This document shows, piece by piece, positions 35,151 to 43,898 of a stretch of 64,000 nucleotides of DNA. A program made the translations under genes and the position numbers. The stretch is taken from NCBI RefSeq assembly GCF_002899675.1, contig NZ_PKUU01000005.1, forward strand, positions 124,001 through 188,000, read 5' to 3'. The notes beneath the pieces were generated by a model that was not told the origin of the DNA, did no database searches, and saw nothing but the letters and a program-made list of their open reading frames with translations. The first letter of the stretch is position 1; each line of letters begins with the position of its first letter. The DNA is from Clostridium sp. chh4-2. Lineage in GTDB: Bacteria > Bacillota > Clostridia > Lachnospirales > Lachnospiraceae.

Positions 35151-35195
35151 ATAAGTAAAACTTATCTGAAATTGCTATAACTACCTAAAGGGAAT

Positions 35196-35230
35196 AAAAA
35201 GCTGCCCCTTTAATTTCTTAAAGAAGCAGC
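35196..35230 (-). terminator. Terminator after the second hybrid-kinase gene
   Basis: GCTGC...GCAGC stem with AAGG/CCTT, then a TTTTT run on the minus strand, 11 bases after the kinase stop. A near-copy lies at 39272-39306. Confidence 0.8.
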
Positions 35231-35240
35231 CTGATATACA

Positions 35241-37808
35241 TTACGTTACTGAAAACACTTCCCCCAGCACATCATAAAGCTTTGTCATATCTATAGGTTT
35301 TGTCACATGAGCGTTCATGCCGGCAGCCAGCGCTCTGTTTCTGTCCTCTGAAAATGCATTGGCGGTCAAAGCAATGATTGGAATTGTTTTCGCATCAGGG
35401 CGGTCCTGACTGCGTATTACGGCAGCCGCTTCATATCCGTTCATAACCGGCATCTGCACATCCATCAGAATAAGATCATAATATTCTGGAGATGATTCTT
35501 CCCATTTGTCCACAGCTTCCTGTCCGTTTCCCGCACTTTCCGTCAAAGCGCCTTCCATATGCAGAAGTTCTTCTAAAATCTCTTCGTTAATTTCATTATC
35601 CTCAACGATCAGCACTCTCTTTCCGGTAAAATCAAAGCGTTTCTTCTTATTGTCCTCCTGCTCGTTCTTATCTTCCTGGCTTTCCCAACCTTCCGCCAGC
35701 TCAAATTCCACATCTACTGTAAAAGTACTTCCTTTATCCAAGGCGCTTTCAACCGTTATAGTCCCTCCCATTAAATCCAGCATGCTTTTGGCAATGGCCA
35801 TACCAAGGCCGGTTCCCTGTGTATAGCATCCTTCTTTTTCCTCCATTCTGGTAAAAGGCATAAAGATAGTTTTCAGGAACTCCTCAGTCATTCCCCTTCC
35901 GTTATCCTTTATCACAAATTGGTATCTGGCAAACCCTTCTTTGTCTGTCTCCAGCTCTGTTATAGAAAATAAAATTTGACCTTGTTCAGGCGTATATTTG
36001 ACAGCATTTGACAAGATATTCACCAATATACGGCTGAGCCGGAATTCATCTCCTATGAGGATCTCATTTTTTATGCCGCGTTTCTCCATGTTAAATGAAA
36101 GTTTTTTTGATTTAAACTGTTCCTGAAACATGGATACAATGCCATCCAGCATATCGGATATTGAAAAAGCCTTATTGTCGAGCAGTACCTTTCCGCTTTC
36201 AATCCTTGACATATCAAGAATCTCATCAATCAGCGACAACAAATGCTTGGAAGAGTAGGAGATTTTTTTCATACAGCTTGTAACTTTTTCAGGATCTTTT
36301 GCATACCGCTCCGCAATAGCCGCCATGCCAAGGATGGCATTCATCGGCGTCCTGATATCGTGACTCATATTGGAAAGGAAATTACTTTTAGCTATATTGG
36401 CACTGTTGGCCGCAATAAGCGCCTGTTCTAAGTTTTCACGCTGTTCCCATTCCTTTGTCATATCAGAAAGATTGGCAATCCACACTTCCTCAGAGCTAAG
36501 ATGGACAGGGTTTACCTGAAGGCGTATCCACCGCAGATTTCCCGTATTCCTGATCCTATGCCTGTGGATAGAACCCACAAATTCGCCCCGGCCATCCCAA
36601 TCAATAAATTCATCTCTGATCCCGGCGATATCTTCCTCGCTCACAGTATCGCCTTCCGCAAACAACTGCTCCGCCTCCTGACGGCTCCATCCCATCACGC
36701 TTTCCAGATTAGGGCTTACATACTCCAGACAGCCTTTGGTCTTATTATACATCATATAGACTTCATTTCCCCTGTCGATCAAAAGGTTCAGCATCCGTTC
36801 ACGATTATACACATCAGCATCCCTCTTTCTGTTCGCTGTCTGATTGAGCCGGAAAAATATAAATCCGCTTATGATAATGAGAAGTCCAATGATTGCAGCG
36901 CATGAAGTAAATACATTTCGGGAAAAACGATTCATATTTTCCCCAATAATATCTCCCCCAACAAAGAGAAGAAGCGTCCATTTTCCATTTTTCAGGGGAT
37001 TATAGCCGATATATTCCTGATGTCCGTCTTTCGTATAAACAGTTACTCCACTGAAACCGCCGTCCATCGCCTCCTGAATTACTTCAGCACTCTGCCTTCC
37101 ATCCTTTGATGCATATTCCAGGTAATTTAAAATGTTATAATCTTTAATCGCATTGTCAGACTGGGTATTAAACAGCCTGCTTCCATTCTGGTCAATAACA
37201 TAACACATCCCCTTCTTTTCAAAGGCTGAAATAGTTAGTATATCTAAAATATTGTCCAGCTTATATTCAAGGGCTATAGCAGATATATTATCGGAATCTG
37301 CTTCTTTCTCATCCACCGGAATTGCAAAAAACAGCGTGGCATTGCCGTTAACATCCCTTCTCAGAAAAGAAACCTCTGTCCTGTCCCTTAAAAGAGCAAT
37401 GGCATGATCCCTCGTTATTAACCTGCTCTTTTCCCCATATTCATCTCTGCAGTTGCCGGCATCATCGATAAGGTAAATATGGCTGAACTTCCATTCATTC
37501 ACCAGATTTTGCAGATATTTTTGGATGTCTGCATCCGACATATGGGAAGAACCCAACTCATAATCAATCGTACGCAGCAGAGACCAGTTTTGTTCCAGCT
37601 TGGAATTTATATTATCACTTACCTGATGTGCGATTTCTAATAAATGGTATTCATTTTCCTTTCTGGCATTATCTTCCATATTCTTTAATAACATCGTCAT
37701 CAAGAAAATAATACCCGATATGGCAAGCAACGCTCCAATCACTATGACGTTGCGTACGTGTTTATACTTATTATTACTGCTGCTCTTCTCTTTTTTCTTT
37801 TGCGTCAT
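35241..37808 (-). CDS. Hybrid histidine kinase (Cache-PAS-HisKA-HATPase-REC)
   Basis: 855 residues. A helix at about 20-42, an extracellular Cache domain (about 45-300), a second helix near 305-325, a PAS domain (about 345-460; MYNKTKGCLEYVSPN, then GNLRWIRLQVNPV), HisKA with MSHDIRTPMNA near 483, HATPase with DNGRGMTEEFLKTIFMPF and GTGLGMAIA, and a complete C-terminal receiver (VEDNEIN, LMDVQMPVMNG, KPID). No Hpt domain. It resembles the kinase at 26484-29093 but has a PAS in place of the pseudo-receiver. It follows a solute-binding lipoprotein gene by 45 bases. The ribosome site (TTGGAA) is weak, which would lower its level relative to the lipoprotein. Confidence 0.92.
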   Translation of the reverse strand: MTQKKKEKSSSNNKYKHVRNVIVIGALLAISGIIFLMTMLLKNMEDNARKENEYHLLEIAHQVSDNINSKLEQNWSLLRTIDYELGSSHMSDADIQKYLQNLVNEWKFSHIYLIDDAGNCRDEYGEKSRLITRDHAIALLRDRTEVSFLRRDVNGNATLFFAIPVDEKEADSDNISAIALEYKLDNILDILTISAFEKKGMCYVIDQNGSRLFNTQSDNAIKDYNILNYLEYASKDGRQSAEVIQEAMDGGFSGVTVYTKDGHQEYIGYNPLKNGKWTLLLFVGGDIIGENMNRFSRNVFTSCAAIIGLLIIISGFIFFRLNQTANRKRDADVYNRERMLNLLIDRGNEVYMMYNKTKGCLEYVSPNLESVMGWSRQEAEQLFAEGDTVSEEDIAGIRDEFIDWDGRGEFVGSIHRHRIRNTGNLRWIRLQVNPVHLSSEEVWIANLSDMTKEWEQRENLEQALIAANSANIAKSNFLSNMSHDIRTPMNAILGMAAIAERYAKDPEKVTSCMKKISYSSKHLLSLIDEILDMSRIESGKVLLDNKAFSISDMLDGIVSMFQEQFKSKKLSFNMEKRGIKNEILIGDEFRLSRILVNILSNAVKYTPEQGQILFSITELETDKEGFARYQFVIKDNGRGMTEEFLKTIFMPFTRMEEKEGCYTQGTGLGMAIAKSMLDLMGGTITVESALDKGSTFTVDVEFELAEGWESQEDKNEQEDNKKKRFDFTGKRVLIVEDNEINEEILEELLHMEGALTESAGNGQEAVDKWEESSPEYYDLILMDVQMPVMNGYEAAAVIRSQDRPDAKTIPIIALTANAFSEDRNRALAAGMNAHVTKPIDMTKLYDVLGEVFSVT

Positions 37809-37853
37809 AAATTTTCCAACTTTTTCATTTGTATTGTAGTAGTATTTCTATGT

Positions 37854-39089
37854 TTATTCTGAACTGCTCATAAGATCATCCATCAATTCCAGCGCGCTTT
37901 CAGCAGACATATGATTTACCAACATTTCATCAACCGTGATTCTGGAATTTTCAAAAAATTCTTCCGAACCGAGGCGGATATATGTACGGTTTTTTTCCAG
38001 GTATCGCTGTACCATACTCATACTTCCGTCATATTCAAAAGAAATGTCCCTTTTATAAGAAATCAACCCATCCGTATATTGGTTCAGTACCTCCTGAGCC
38101 TGCGAAGAAGTCATAGCCATCAAAACCTTCCAGGCTGCTTTCTCCTTCTCACTGCTCTCTTCCACTCCTTTACTGACGGCCGCATTGAATGTGGGATACG
38201 TCAGCAGAAAGTCCTGATCCTCTCCAAAATACGGAAGTATTTCCAAATCTTTGCCGGGAAGAAGTTTGGAAATACTTTCACTGCTGATGTTAACCATGGC
38301 CTGTGTTCCCTCCATAAATCGTTCATAGGAACCCACATCATCGGAATACATGGTGTCTTTATCCAGGATTTTTAATGTATTAAGCCGCTCCATTTTCTCG
38401 AAAGCCGGCAGCCATACCTTAGAATCCAAGTGATTTGTCTTTCCTTCTTCATAATCTTTCCGCCAAACCATTCCGTCGACTGAAGACAAGCTTTCAATTC
38501 CCATTCCCTGTAAAAGATGCAGGGCATTATAGTCTAAGCTTAAATCAAGAGAATATCCCCTTATTCCGTGCTTTTCAAATTCCTGACAGGCCGAAATAAA
38601 ACTTTCAAAATCACTTGGAACCGGAATATTGTACTGTTCAAACAGCTCTTTATTGGCTACTATTCCGTCAACCGTACCGGACATAGGAACCCAAAATACC
38701 TTTCCCTCTCTGGTTTTATAATTTTCAAGATAAATATCATAATAAGAAGATGCTATTTCAGTCCTGGTTAAATCCAGAAGATAGGGATTTAAGCTGAGAG
38801 AATCCTTCATTGAAAATTTACGAACCGTTATAATATCGGGCAGACTGTCCGTCTCTGAAAGCTGTTTATAATAATCCAGGTCCCTTTGCCCCTTGACCCA
38901 TTTAATCGTCACATCCGGTACCAGGCTCTGCACTTGTTTTGTATAATTTTCATACACATCTAAATTCCAAAGCGCCACCTCAATCTCTGGTTTCCTGCTC
39001 TCACTGCATCCGCATATACCGGGCAGACCTGCAAAAACAGCCAGCGCAAAACCGCATCCAATCAAACGCTTTTTATTAATTATCTTCAT
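37854..39089 (-). CDS. Extracellular solute-binding lipoprotein paired with the hybrid kinase
   Basis: 412 residues. A signal peptide ends at ICGC (Cys28), giving a membrane-anchored lipoprotein, and the rest is a family-1 (sugar-type) solute-binding protein: LPDIITVRKFSMKD, VFWVPMSGTVDGIVANKELFEQY, then the C-lobe. No transporter subunits are near, and the next gene in the operon is a Cache/PAS hybrid kinase, so it probably presents ligand to that kinase. The same pairing occurs at 26484-31069. The ATG at 39089 follows GAGG; the frame is open further upstream, but no other start has a fitting site. Confidence 0.88.
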   Translation of the reverse strand: MKIINKKRLIGCGFALAVFAGLPGICGCSESRKPEIEVALWNLDVYENYTKQVQSLVPDVTIKWVKGQRDLDYYKQLSETDSLPDIITVRKFSMKDSLSLNPYLLDLTRTEIASSYYDIYLENYKTREGKVFWVPMSGTVDGIVANKELFEQYNIPVPSDFESFISACQEFEKHGIRGYSLDLSLDYNALHLLQGMGIESLSSVDGMVWRKDYEEGKTNHLDSKVWLPAFEKMERLNTLKILDKDTMYSDDVGSYERFMEGTQAMVNISSESISKLLPGKDLEILPYFGEDQDFLLTYPTFNAAVSKGVEESSEKEKAAWKVLMAMTSSQAQEVLNQYTDGLISYKRDISFEYDGSMSMVQRYLEKNRTYIRLGSEEFFENSRITVDEMLVNHMSAESALELMDDLMSSSE

Positions 39090-39169
39090 TTTATCCTCAT
39101 TGACAGCCTTTCGGCCATCTACTTTTCTGCTGTACTTGGTTACAAACTGTCTGAAAAACAACTATTTAT

Positions 39170-39198
39170 ATTATAAAGTATAATTGCTGACAGCACAA
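39170..39198 (-). promoter_or_regulatory. Promoter of the second lipoprotein/kinase operon
   Basis: Minus strand: TTGTGC, 17 bases, TATAAT, about 80 bases before the start codon. Confidence 0.6.
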
Positions 39199-39271
39199 CA
39201 AAAAGCCGAAAATATACAATATTTGCGTTAAATACAGTATAGAAACCGCTGTTTGTCCGGCAGAGGAACAT

Positions 39272-39335
39272 AAAAAGACTGCTCCTTTAATTTCTTAAAA
39301 AAGCAGCCTGACATACATTATATTACCGGTAATAC
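39272..39335 (-). repeat. Near-copy of the hybrid-kinase 3' end and terminator
   Basis: About 60 bases match 35196-35260: a TTTTT run, the GCTGC/GCAGC hairpin with AATTTCTT, then CTGAxATACATTA and about 10 bases equivalent to the end of the kinase coding region. It lies upstream of the lipoprotein promoter, where no kinase gene ends. It probably marks a past duplication or deletion. It can still act as a second terminator for the esterase operon. Confidence 0.65.
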
Positions 39336-39343
39336 CTTCAGCC

Positions 39344-39368
39344 AAAAAGCGGCAGGTCTCCCCGCCGC
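39344..39368 (-). terminator. Terminator after the esterase gene
   Basis: GCGGCGGG pairs with CCTGCCGC (one G-T pair) around GAGA, followed on the minus strand by TTTTT. Confidence 0.8.
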
Positions 39369-39392
39369 TCTATTGCCTCTCAAAAATTTTCG

Positions 39393-40211
39393 TTAAATCC
39401 CGAGGAAGAAACGCTGAGCGGTTTGAATCCGTTCCTTTTCTCCGCCTATATGAGCGATACCCGGAAGAATTTTTAAATCAACACTCAAACCATAGTCTTC
39501 AAAATTCTTTTTCAAACTCTTCATCCGTTCCACGCGGCAGGTACCATAAGGCGAATCTCCGATAAACTCTGTGTCCCTCTCGCCTACCACAATCTGAACC
39601 GGAACTTTTTTCACAGCCTCCAAATCCACATCTTTTCCGAAATAATCCTTAAAATCCCGAACCCCCCAGAAATAATCCTCATCCGGATTGATAAAGGTCG
39701 GACGTCCCGGCGCCCCGATACATACGGCTTTCAGCCGTTCCGGATAAGCCAATAAAAACCGGTTGGTAAACTGCCCTCCTCCGGAATGTCCGAAGAGGAA
39801 AAAGCGTTCGCCCTCAATTCTCGGATAGCGCTTTTTCATGTCCTCGATCATGGCAAACAGGGCCAGATCATAGCGCGTTCCCCGGTCATTCAGCAATTTG
39901 TAACTGTTAAAATCATCCCGTTCTACCATTCCGCTCGGAAATAAGGGGGCCAGCACTGCCATATGATTAGCATCGGCCAATTCTTTCGCTTCATTTACAT
40001 AAGCTTCCACTTCGCATCCGGTTCCATGAATTACCACCATCAGCTGATAGGAAGAATCCTCTTCCTCATTATAACTGTCCGGCACATGTACCCAATATGG
40101 AAAAGACGGGGCCTCCGGGCAATGCCACAGCATATTCAGATATGCGTTGCCAAACAAATTTTTTCTCATCTCCGGAGTCAGGTTTTGATCCAGTGAATTA
40201 TTATTTATCAT
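39393..40211 (-). CDS. Alpha/beta hydrolase (esterase/PHB-depolymerase-like)
   Basis: 272 residues. The nucleophile elbow is GHSGGG near residue 143, with an oxyanion-type MVVIHGTG near residue 58 and a C-terminal GIAHIGG carrying the likely catalytic His. No signal peptide, so it is cytoplasmic. It follows the 2-hydroxycarboxylate carrier by 54 bases in one operon, and may release a carboxylate from an ester; the substrate is unknown. AGGAGG precedes the ATG. Confidence 0.85.
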   Translation of the reverse strand: MINNNSLDQNLTPEMRKNLFGNAYLNMLWHCPEAPSFPYWVHVPDSYNEEEDSSYQLMVVIHGTGCEVEAYVNEAKELADANHMAVLAPLFPSGMVERDDFNSYKLLNDRGTRYDLALFAMIEDMKKRYPRIEGERFFLFGHSGGGQFTNRFLLAYPERLKAVCIGAPGRPTFINPDEDYFWGVRDFKDYFGKDVDLEAVKKVPVQIVVGERDTEFIGDSPYGTCRVERMKSLKKNFEDYGLSVDLKILPGIAHIGGEKERIQTAQRFFLGI

Positions 40212-40264
40212 ATCATTATCCTCCTAATCGCCAGCCACTTACCGCTGCTTTATTTAAGCATCTT

Positions 40265-41572
40265 TTATAAGAATCTTCCAAAGAAGAAGCTTGCTACCAC
40301 CAACATGATAGCACCGCCGATACGGGAGGATATCTGTGCATATGACATCATCTCCATACGGTTTGCAGCTCCAAGACACTGCACATCTCCAGCGCCGCCT
40401 CCGTTTGCCATACACAATCCAGCTGTCAGCATTGCCTCCACCGGATACATATGGAATAGTTTTCCAACTGCAAACGTACCGATCATCGCGCCGATTACGG
40501 TTGCTACAATAATCAGGATGTAAGCAGGATTGGTAAATACTTTTACATAATCGCTAAGATTCGTTCCAATTCCTACGGTGATCATCAGCGGGAAGGACAT
40601 AAATTTCACAAAAAACTGCTGCATTCCCTTGGCTCCTGCCTTTACATTGGCCGGAAGGATATCAGAGATGTTTAACGCTGCTATCAAAATTACCATAAAC
40701 GCAAACGTATGGATTGAGAAACCGAGCTTCAGATGATTATTCACAATAGAAATATGTTTGGAATAAAGATCTGCAATACAAAAGCAAGTCAGTGCCAATG
40801 CTAAACCTGTAGCATAATCGGCAACTGTAGGTTTCGCTTCGGCCTGCTTCTCTGCCGTATTTTCCATACCTGGCATCAACTGGCCGTTACCGGTTAATTT
40901 GGGATTCATCTGCCCTACCTTATTTAACAAAGCACTCATAATAACTGCTACCAGATTGCCCAGACTCGTGATGGCAAATGCTGTCGCATACCAGGAGCTT
41001 CCGTCTCCGCCAGTCACTGCCTCCCACATCCGGCTCATAGGCTGAATACCTGCGCCGTTTCCGCCGCCCATGATTGGAATGGCATAGGTCGCAATGGCAT
41101 CTACGGCCCCTACTCCGGTAATAGCGCCTACCAATCCCGCCATTCCTAAAGCACAGGCAACACCTGCGATGATGGCCGGTATATATCCTGCAAATGATTT
41201 AAGCAGCGCCTTTCTGTTTACCGAAAGAACCGATCCGGTAATCAAAACCAGAATGTACAGATCCAAAAATCCGGTCGATCCATTGAAGGTACTCAAAGCA
41301 GCTTTTGCTTCTTCTCCTACCAGATTAAACGTATTCATGGCTCCTGCTGCAAGGCAGGTAAATAACATTCCGCCGCCAAACCATGTTTTCCATACCGGAA
41401 TATGGTCTCCCACCCATCCCAGCAAAGTTCCAACTACCAGAGCAAAAGCAAGGGCTCCAACCATGTTGGTAAGCATCCAGTCTGTCGAAGCTAGAAAAAT
41501 CATGACCGCACTCAGAATCATAAACATCCAGAGCGGAAATCCAAGTATCTTTGTTTCTTTTAACTTTTCCAT
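40265..41572 (-). CDS. 2-hydroxycarboxylate transporter family carrier (CitS/MaeN-like)
   Basis: 435 residues, about 11 membrane helices. The two re-entrant loops that define the family are present: MGGGNGAGIQPMS in the N-half and ANGGGAGDVQCLGAA in the C-half. Relatives carry citrate or malate by Na+ symport or by exchange; the exact substrate cannot be read. The first gene of an operon with an esterase, preceded by a good promoter, and followed on the map by a LysR gene that may control it. AGGAGG precedes the ATG. Confidence 0.93.
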   Translation of the reverse strand: MEKLKETKILGFPLWMFMILSAVMIFLASTDWMLTNMVGALAFALVVGTLLGWVGDHIPVWKTWFGGGMLFTCLAAGAMNTFNLVGEEAKAALSTFNGSTGFLDLYILVLITGSVLSVNRKALLKSFAGYIPAIIAGVACALGMAGLVGAITGVGAVDAIATYAIPIMGGGNGAGIQPMSRMWEAVTGGDGSSWYATAFAITSLGNLVAVIMSALLNKVGQMNPKLTGNGQLMPGMENTAEKQAEAKPTVADYATGLALALTCFCIADLYSKHISIVNNHLKLGFSIHTFAFMVILIAALNISDILPANVKAGAKGMQQFFVKFMSFPLMITVGIGTNLSDYVKVFTNPAYILIIVATVIGAMIGTFAVGKLFHMYPVEAMLTAGLCMANGGGAGDVQCLGAANRMEMMSYAQISSRIGGAIMLVVASFFFGRFL

Positions 41573-41893
41573 AGTTTCCTCCTGATTTTAAATAAATGCA
41601 GTTTGCGCATTGTATGCATTTTGAATGATTCACCGGTTGAATCTATGGTTGAATTATACAATATGATAAACAATATTTTCAACAGATCAGAAGGCTATGG
41701 CTATTCCATTTAATCTATTCAATTATAACCGTATATTTCCCAATGTTTATAGCACCTTGCACAAAAATAAGGATGCTTTTTTGACATAAAATTCAAATAC
41801 TCTTTTTAATCTTATAAATCTTCCGCATTTTTTTCTATCTCTCCGATCATCTTTGCAAAAATAAAACATTGACTATTCCAATTCACTATAATC
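41573..41893. other. Regulatory interval upstream of the carrier operon
   Basis: About 320 bases with no gene. It holds the carrier promoter at 41653-41682, an AATGCA...TGCATT inverted repeat in the leader (about 41590-41615) and several TTGAA half-motifs that could be regulator sites. The lysR gene ends at 41894 with no clear terminator. Confidence 0.5.
41653..41682 (-). promoter_or_regulatory. Promoter of the carrier/esterase operon
   Basis: Minus strand: TTGAAA, 18 bases, TATAAT, about 80 bases before the carrier start codon. Confidence 0.65.
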
Positions 41894-42835
41894 CTATTCT
41901 GATTTGTTATAAGACGTAAACTTCTGATCCACCATAAATCGCCAAAACATCTCTGCCGACTTTGATAAGATATGGCCTTTTTTCTTTGCAATAATCACAT
42001 AACGGTACATATCTTCTCCTTTGACAGTGCAGATTACAGCGTCACCCAGATCCTGCTTTCCCGCAACGGTTGTCCGCGGAAATAAGGAGATTCCACCGCC
42101 AGCACAAGTGATCGAGCATCGTGTATCTACAAGATCTACCCGGAAATAGTGCTGAGGCGTAATCTTGTACTTCTTAAAAAAGGAATTTTCGGCGTGATAC
42201 AGGCTGTGATCAGGAGTCGAAAGGATATACGTCAGTTCCGTATTTTGGAAGCGTTCCGGTTCGATCTCCACAGGTTTATTTACTCCATTGTTTTCAATAT
42301 CTTTTCCCTCCAGCAGCTTACTGTTTCGAGGAACCAGTAGAATGAGCGGATCTTCCTCCAAAGGCATATATTCCAGCCTGCCTGAAATTACCGGATCGGT
42401 GTAAACCGCCAATTCCACTTCCTCATTTTCCAGCGCCTCCTCACACCGTTCTGCACTGGCAAACAGATATTCCGGACTGATATTGGGATAGGCATTTAAA
42501 AACAATACAGTGTAATCACCCACATATTTACCGCCTCGATTGGAAGTTGCAACCTTCAAATGCATCTTTTCCACGCCTGCCTGCTGAAATAACCGTGCAT
42601 TCATCTCCTCTTCCATTTTTAAATAATGTGCCGCATATTCTAAAAAAATCTCACCTGACGGAGTCGGGGTAACCGAAGACGGAGTTCTGTTGAACAACGT
42701 GATTCCCAAACTATCTTCCAATTTGCGAAGATGTTTTGTCAAAGCCGGCTGAGAGATAAATAGTTTTCTTGCCGCCGCCGAAATACTCCTGCATTCCGCC
42801 ACAGCTACAACATAACGATAAATATTGGTATCCAT
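41894..42835 (-). CDS. LysR-family transcriptional regulator
   Basis: 313 residues. Winged helix in 1-62 (VAECRSISAAARKLFISQPALTKHLRKLE) and a LysR substrate-binding domain after about residue 90. The ATG at 42835 is chosen for GAGGAG 7 bases before it. It lies just upstream of, and in the same direction as, the carrier/esterase operon and is the obvious candidate to regulate it in response to a carboxylate. Confidence 0.92.
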   Translation of the reverse strand: MDTNIYRYVVAVAECRSISAAARKLFISQPALTKHLRKLEDSLGITLFNRTPSSVTPTPSGEIFLEYAAHYLKMEEEMNARLFQQAGVEKMHLKVATSNRGGKYVGDYTVLFLNAYPNISPEYLFASAERCEEALENEEVELAVYTDPVISGRLEYMPLEEDPLILLVPRNSKLLEGKDIENNGVNKPVEIEPERFQNTELTYILSTPDHSLYHAENSFFKKYKITPQHYFRVDLVDTRCSITCAGGGISLFPRTTVAGKQDLGDAVICTVKGEDMYRYVIIAKKKGHILSKSAEMFWRFMVDQKFTSYNKSE

Positions 42836-43024
42836 GAAAAGCTCCTCTCCTGTGTTTCTGCCATTTATTATACTACAGGCTATGGTGGCGCTCAATATGC
42901 TTTCGTTCTCTTTAAATCCATTCCAAATATGCTTTACACAAAACCTTTTCGCCTAACAACACTTGGAATTTAGTAATAAAAATTTCATGATCCGCAAGGA
43001 CGTGGTTGGACCGTGGCGGCCATA

Positions 43025-43621
43025 TCACTCTTTTGTGCTTTCTAACAAAATATCTATAATACTTAACATTTTTGAACTCATTGATACCGCCCCACCGTGT
43101 AGTGCACATCTTTCTGCCATTTGCTTGCGCATGGCTTCGATTGTATCAGAATCCATATTTAACTGTCCAAAACATCCAACTAATTCTTCCAAAGCGATTC
43201 CCTTAATAGACGCTGCTTTTTCAAGCTCCCGTCTATAGACCTGCACCCAATTGTCAGATTTTCTTTTATGATAAACCCAAGCATAAAAATTTTTAGGATT
43301 TGTCGTATCCGGCGCTTCCTCATGACAATTGGGGCACAATAAAAACAAATTGGATGGCACGTCCTCTCCACCTTTAGACCGCGCAAGAATGTGAGCTTTA
43401 TTCAGCAGATGATCATGTTTCCACAGCACTTCAATTTTATCCGAATCAACAGTGCTGTAGGGTAAGAGACCGCATCCCCAGCAAACAATACCATCTGAAA
43501 ATTCAATAAGTTTCACGGCCTCATCCTCAGATGTACACCTCTCCCATAACTTTACTTCTAAATTCTTGGTAATCGCTTTATCTTTCCAATAATTATAAAT
43601 TTCGTACTTATTAATATTCAT
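43025..43621 (-). CDS. HNH endonuclease
   Basis: 198 residues. The zinc pair CWGCG lies near residue 48, then HILARSKGGEDVPSNLFLLCPNCH, where the first His and the Asn are the nuclease signature and CPNC the second zinc pair. Residues 120-198 are helical and unassigned. It may be a small homing, phage-like or defence nuclease. It follows a 67-residue gene in the SWIM/pRiA4b group by 72 bases. AGAGGAA precedes the ATG. Confidence 0.85.
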   Translation of the reverse strand: MNINKYEIYNYWKDKAITKNLEVKLWERCTSEDEAVKLIEFSDGIVCWGCGLLPYSTVDSDKIEVLWKHDHLLNKAHILARSKGGEDVPSNLFLLCPNCHEEAPDTTNPKNFYAWVYHKRKSDNWVQVYRRELEKAASIKGIALEELVGCFGQLNMDSDTIEAMRKQMAERCALHGGAVSMSSKMLSIIDILLESTKE

Positions 43622-43694
43622 TTTGATTCCTCTTTTATCAGAGTCGTCTTTATCACTGCTTTGGCATATACTTCATTCGGATCTGTCATCTGTG

Positions 43695-43898
43695 TCATCC
43701 TTTCTTTTTCATCTGCCTGTCTTCATACATCTCATGAATCCAATCTTTGACGGAAAGTTTCCACTGCTCCCTGGAATTAGGGATATTTTTAATCAGACTT
43801 TTGGGATTTAATCCCATTTCTTTCGCCATCTGGATTTCCTTCTCTCCAAGTCTGCATTTTTTCTTAGCTTCCGCCCATAATTCCGGTTTATACCCCAT
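43695..43898 (-). CDS. Small helical protein of unknown function
   Basis: 67 residues, highly charged (GYKPELWAEAKKKCRLGEKEI, then MAKEMGLNPKSLIKN). The ATG overlaps the SWIM gene stop as TGATG, so translation is coupled. Proteins of this look are common beside SWIM-domain genes in Clostridia, as far as I recall. No catalytic motif is visible. Confidence 0.75.
   Translation of the reverse strand: MGYKPELWAEAKKKCRLGEKEIQMAKEMGLNPKSLIKNIPNSREQWKLSVKDWIHEMYEDRQMKKKG

Larger units (their letters stand above)
34908..35195. other. Intergenic interval between two minus-strand operons
   Basis: Apart from the small plus-strand unit described separately (about 35010-35150) this AT-rich stretch shows no gene. 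Confidence 0.5.

Noticed and set aside
42912-43109. Minus-strand 65-codon frame after the HNH gene
   Set aside because: It overlaps the end of the HNH gene in another frame and has no ribosome site.
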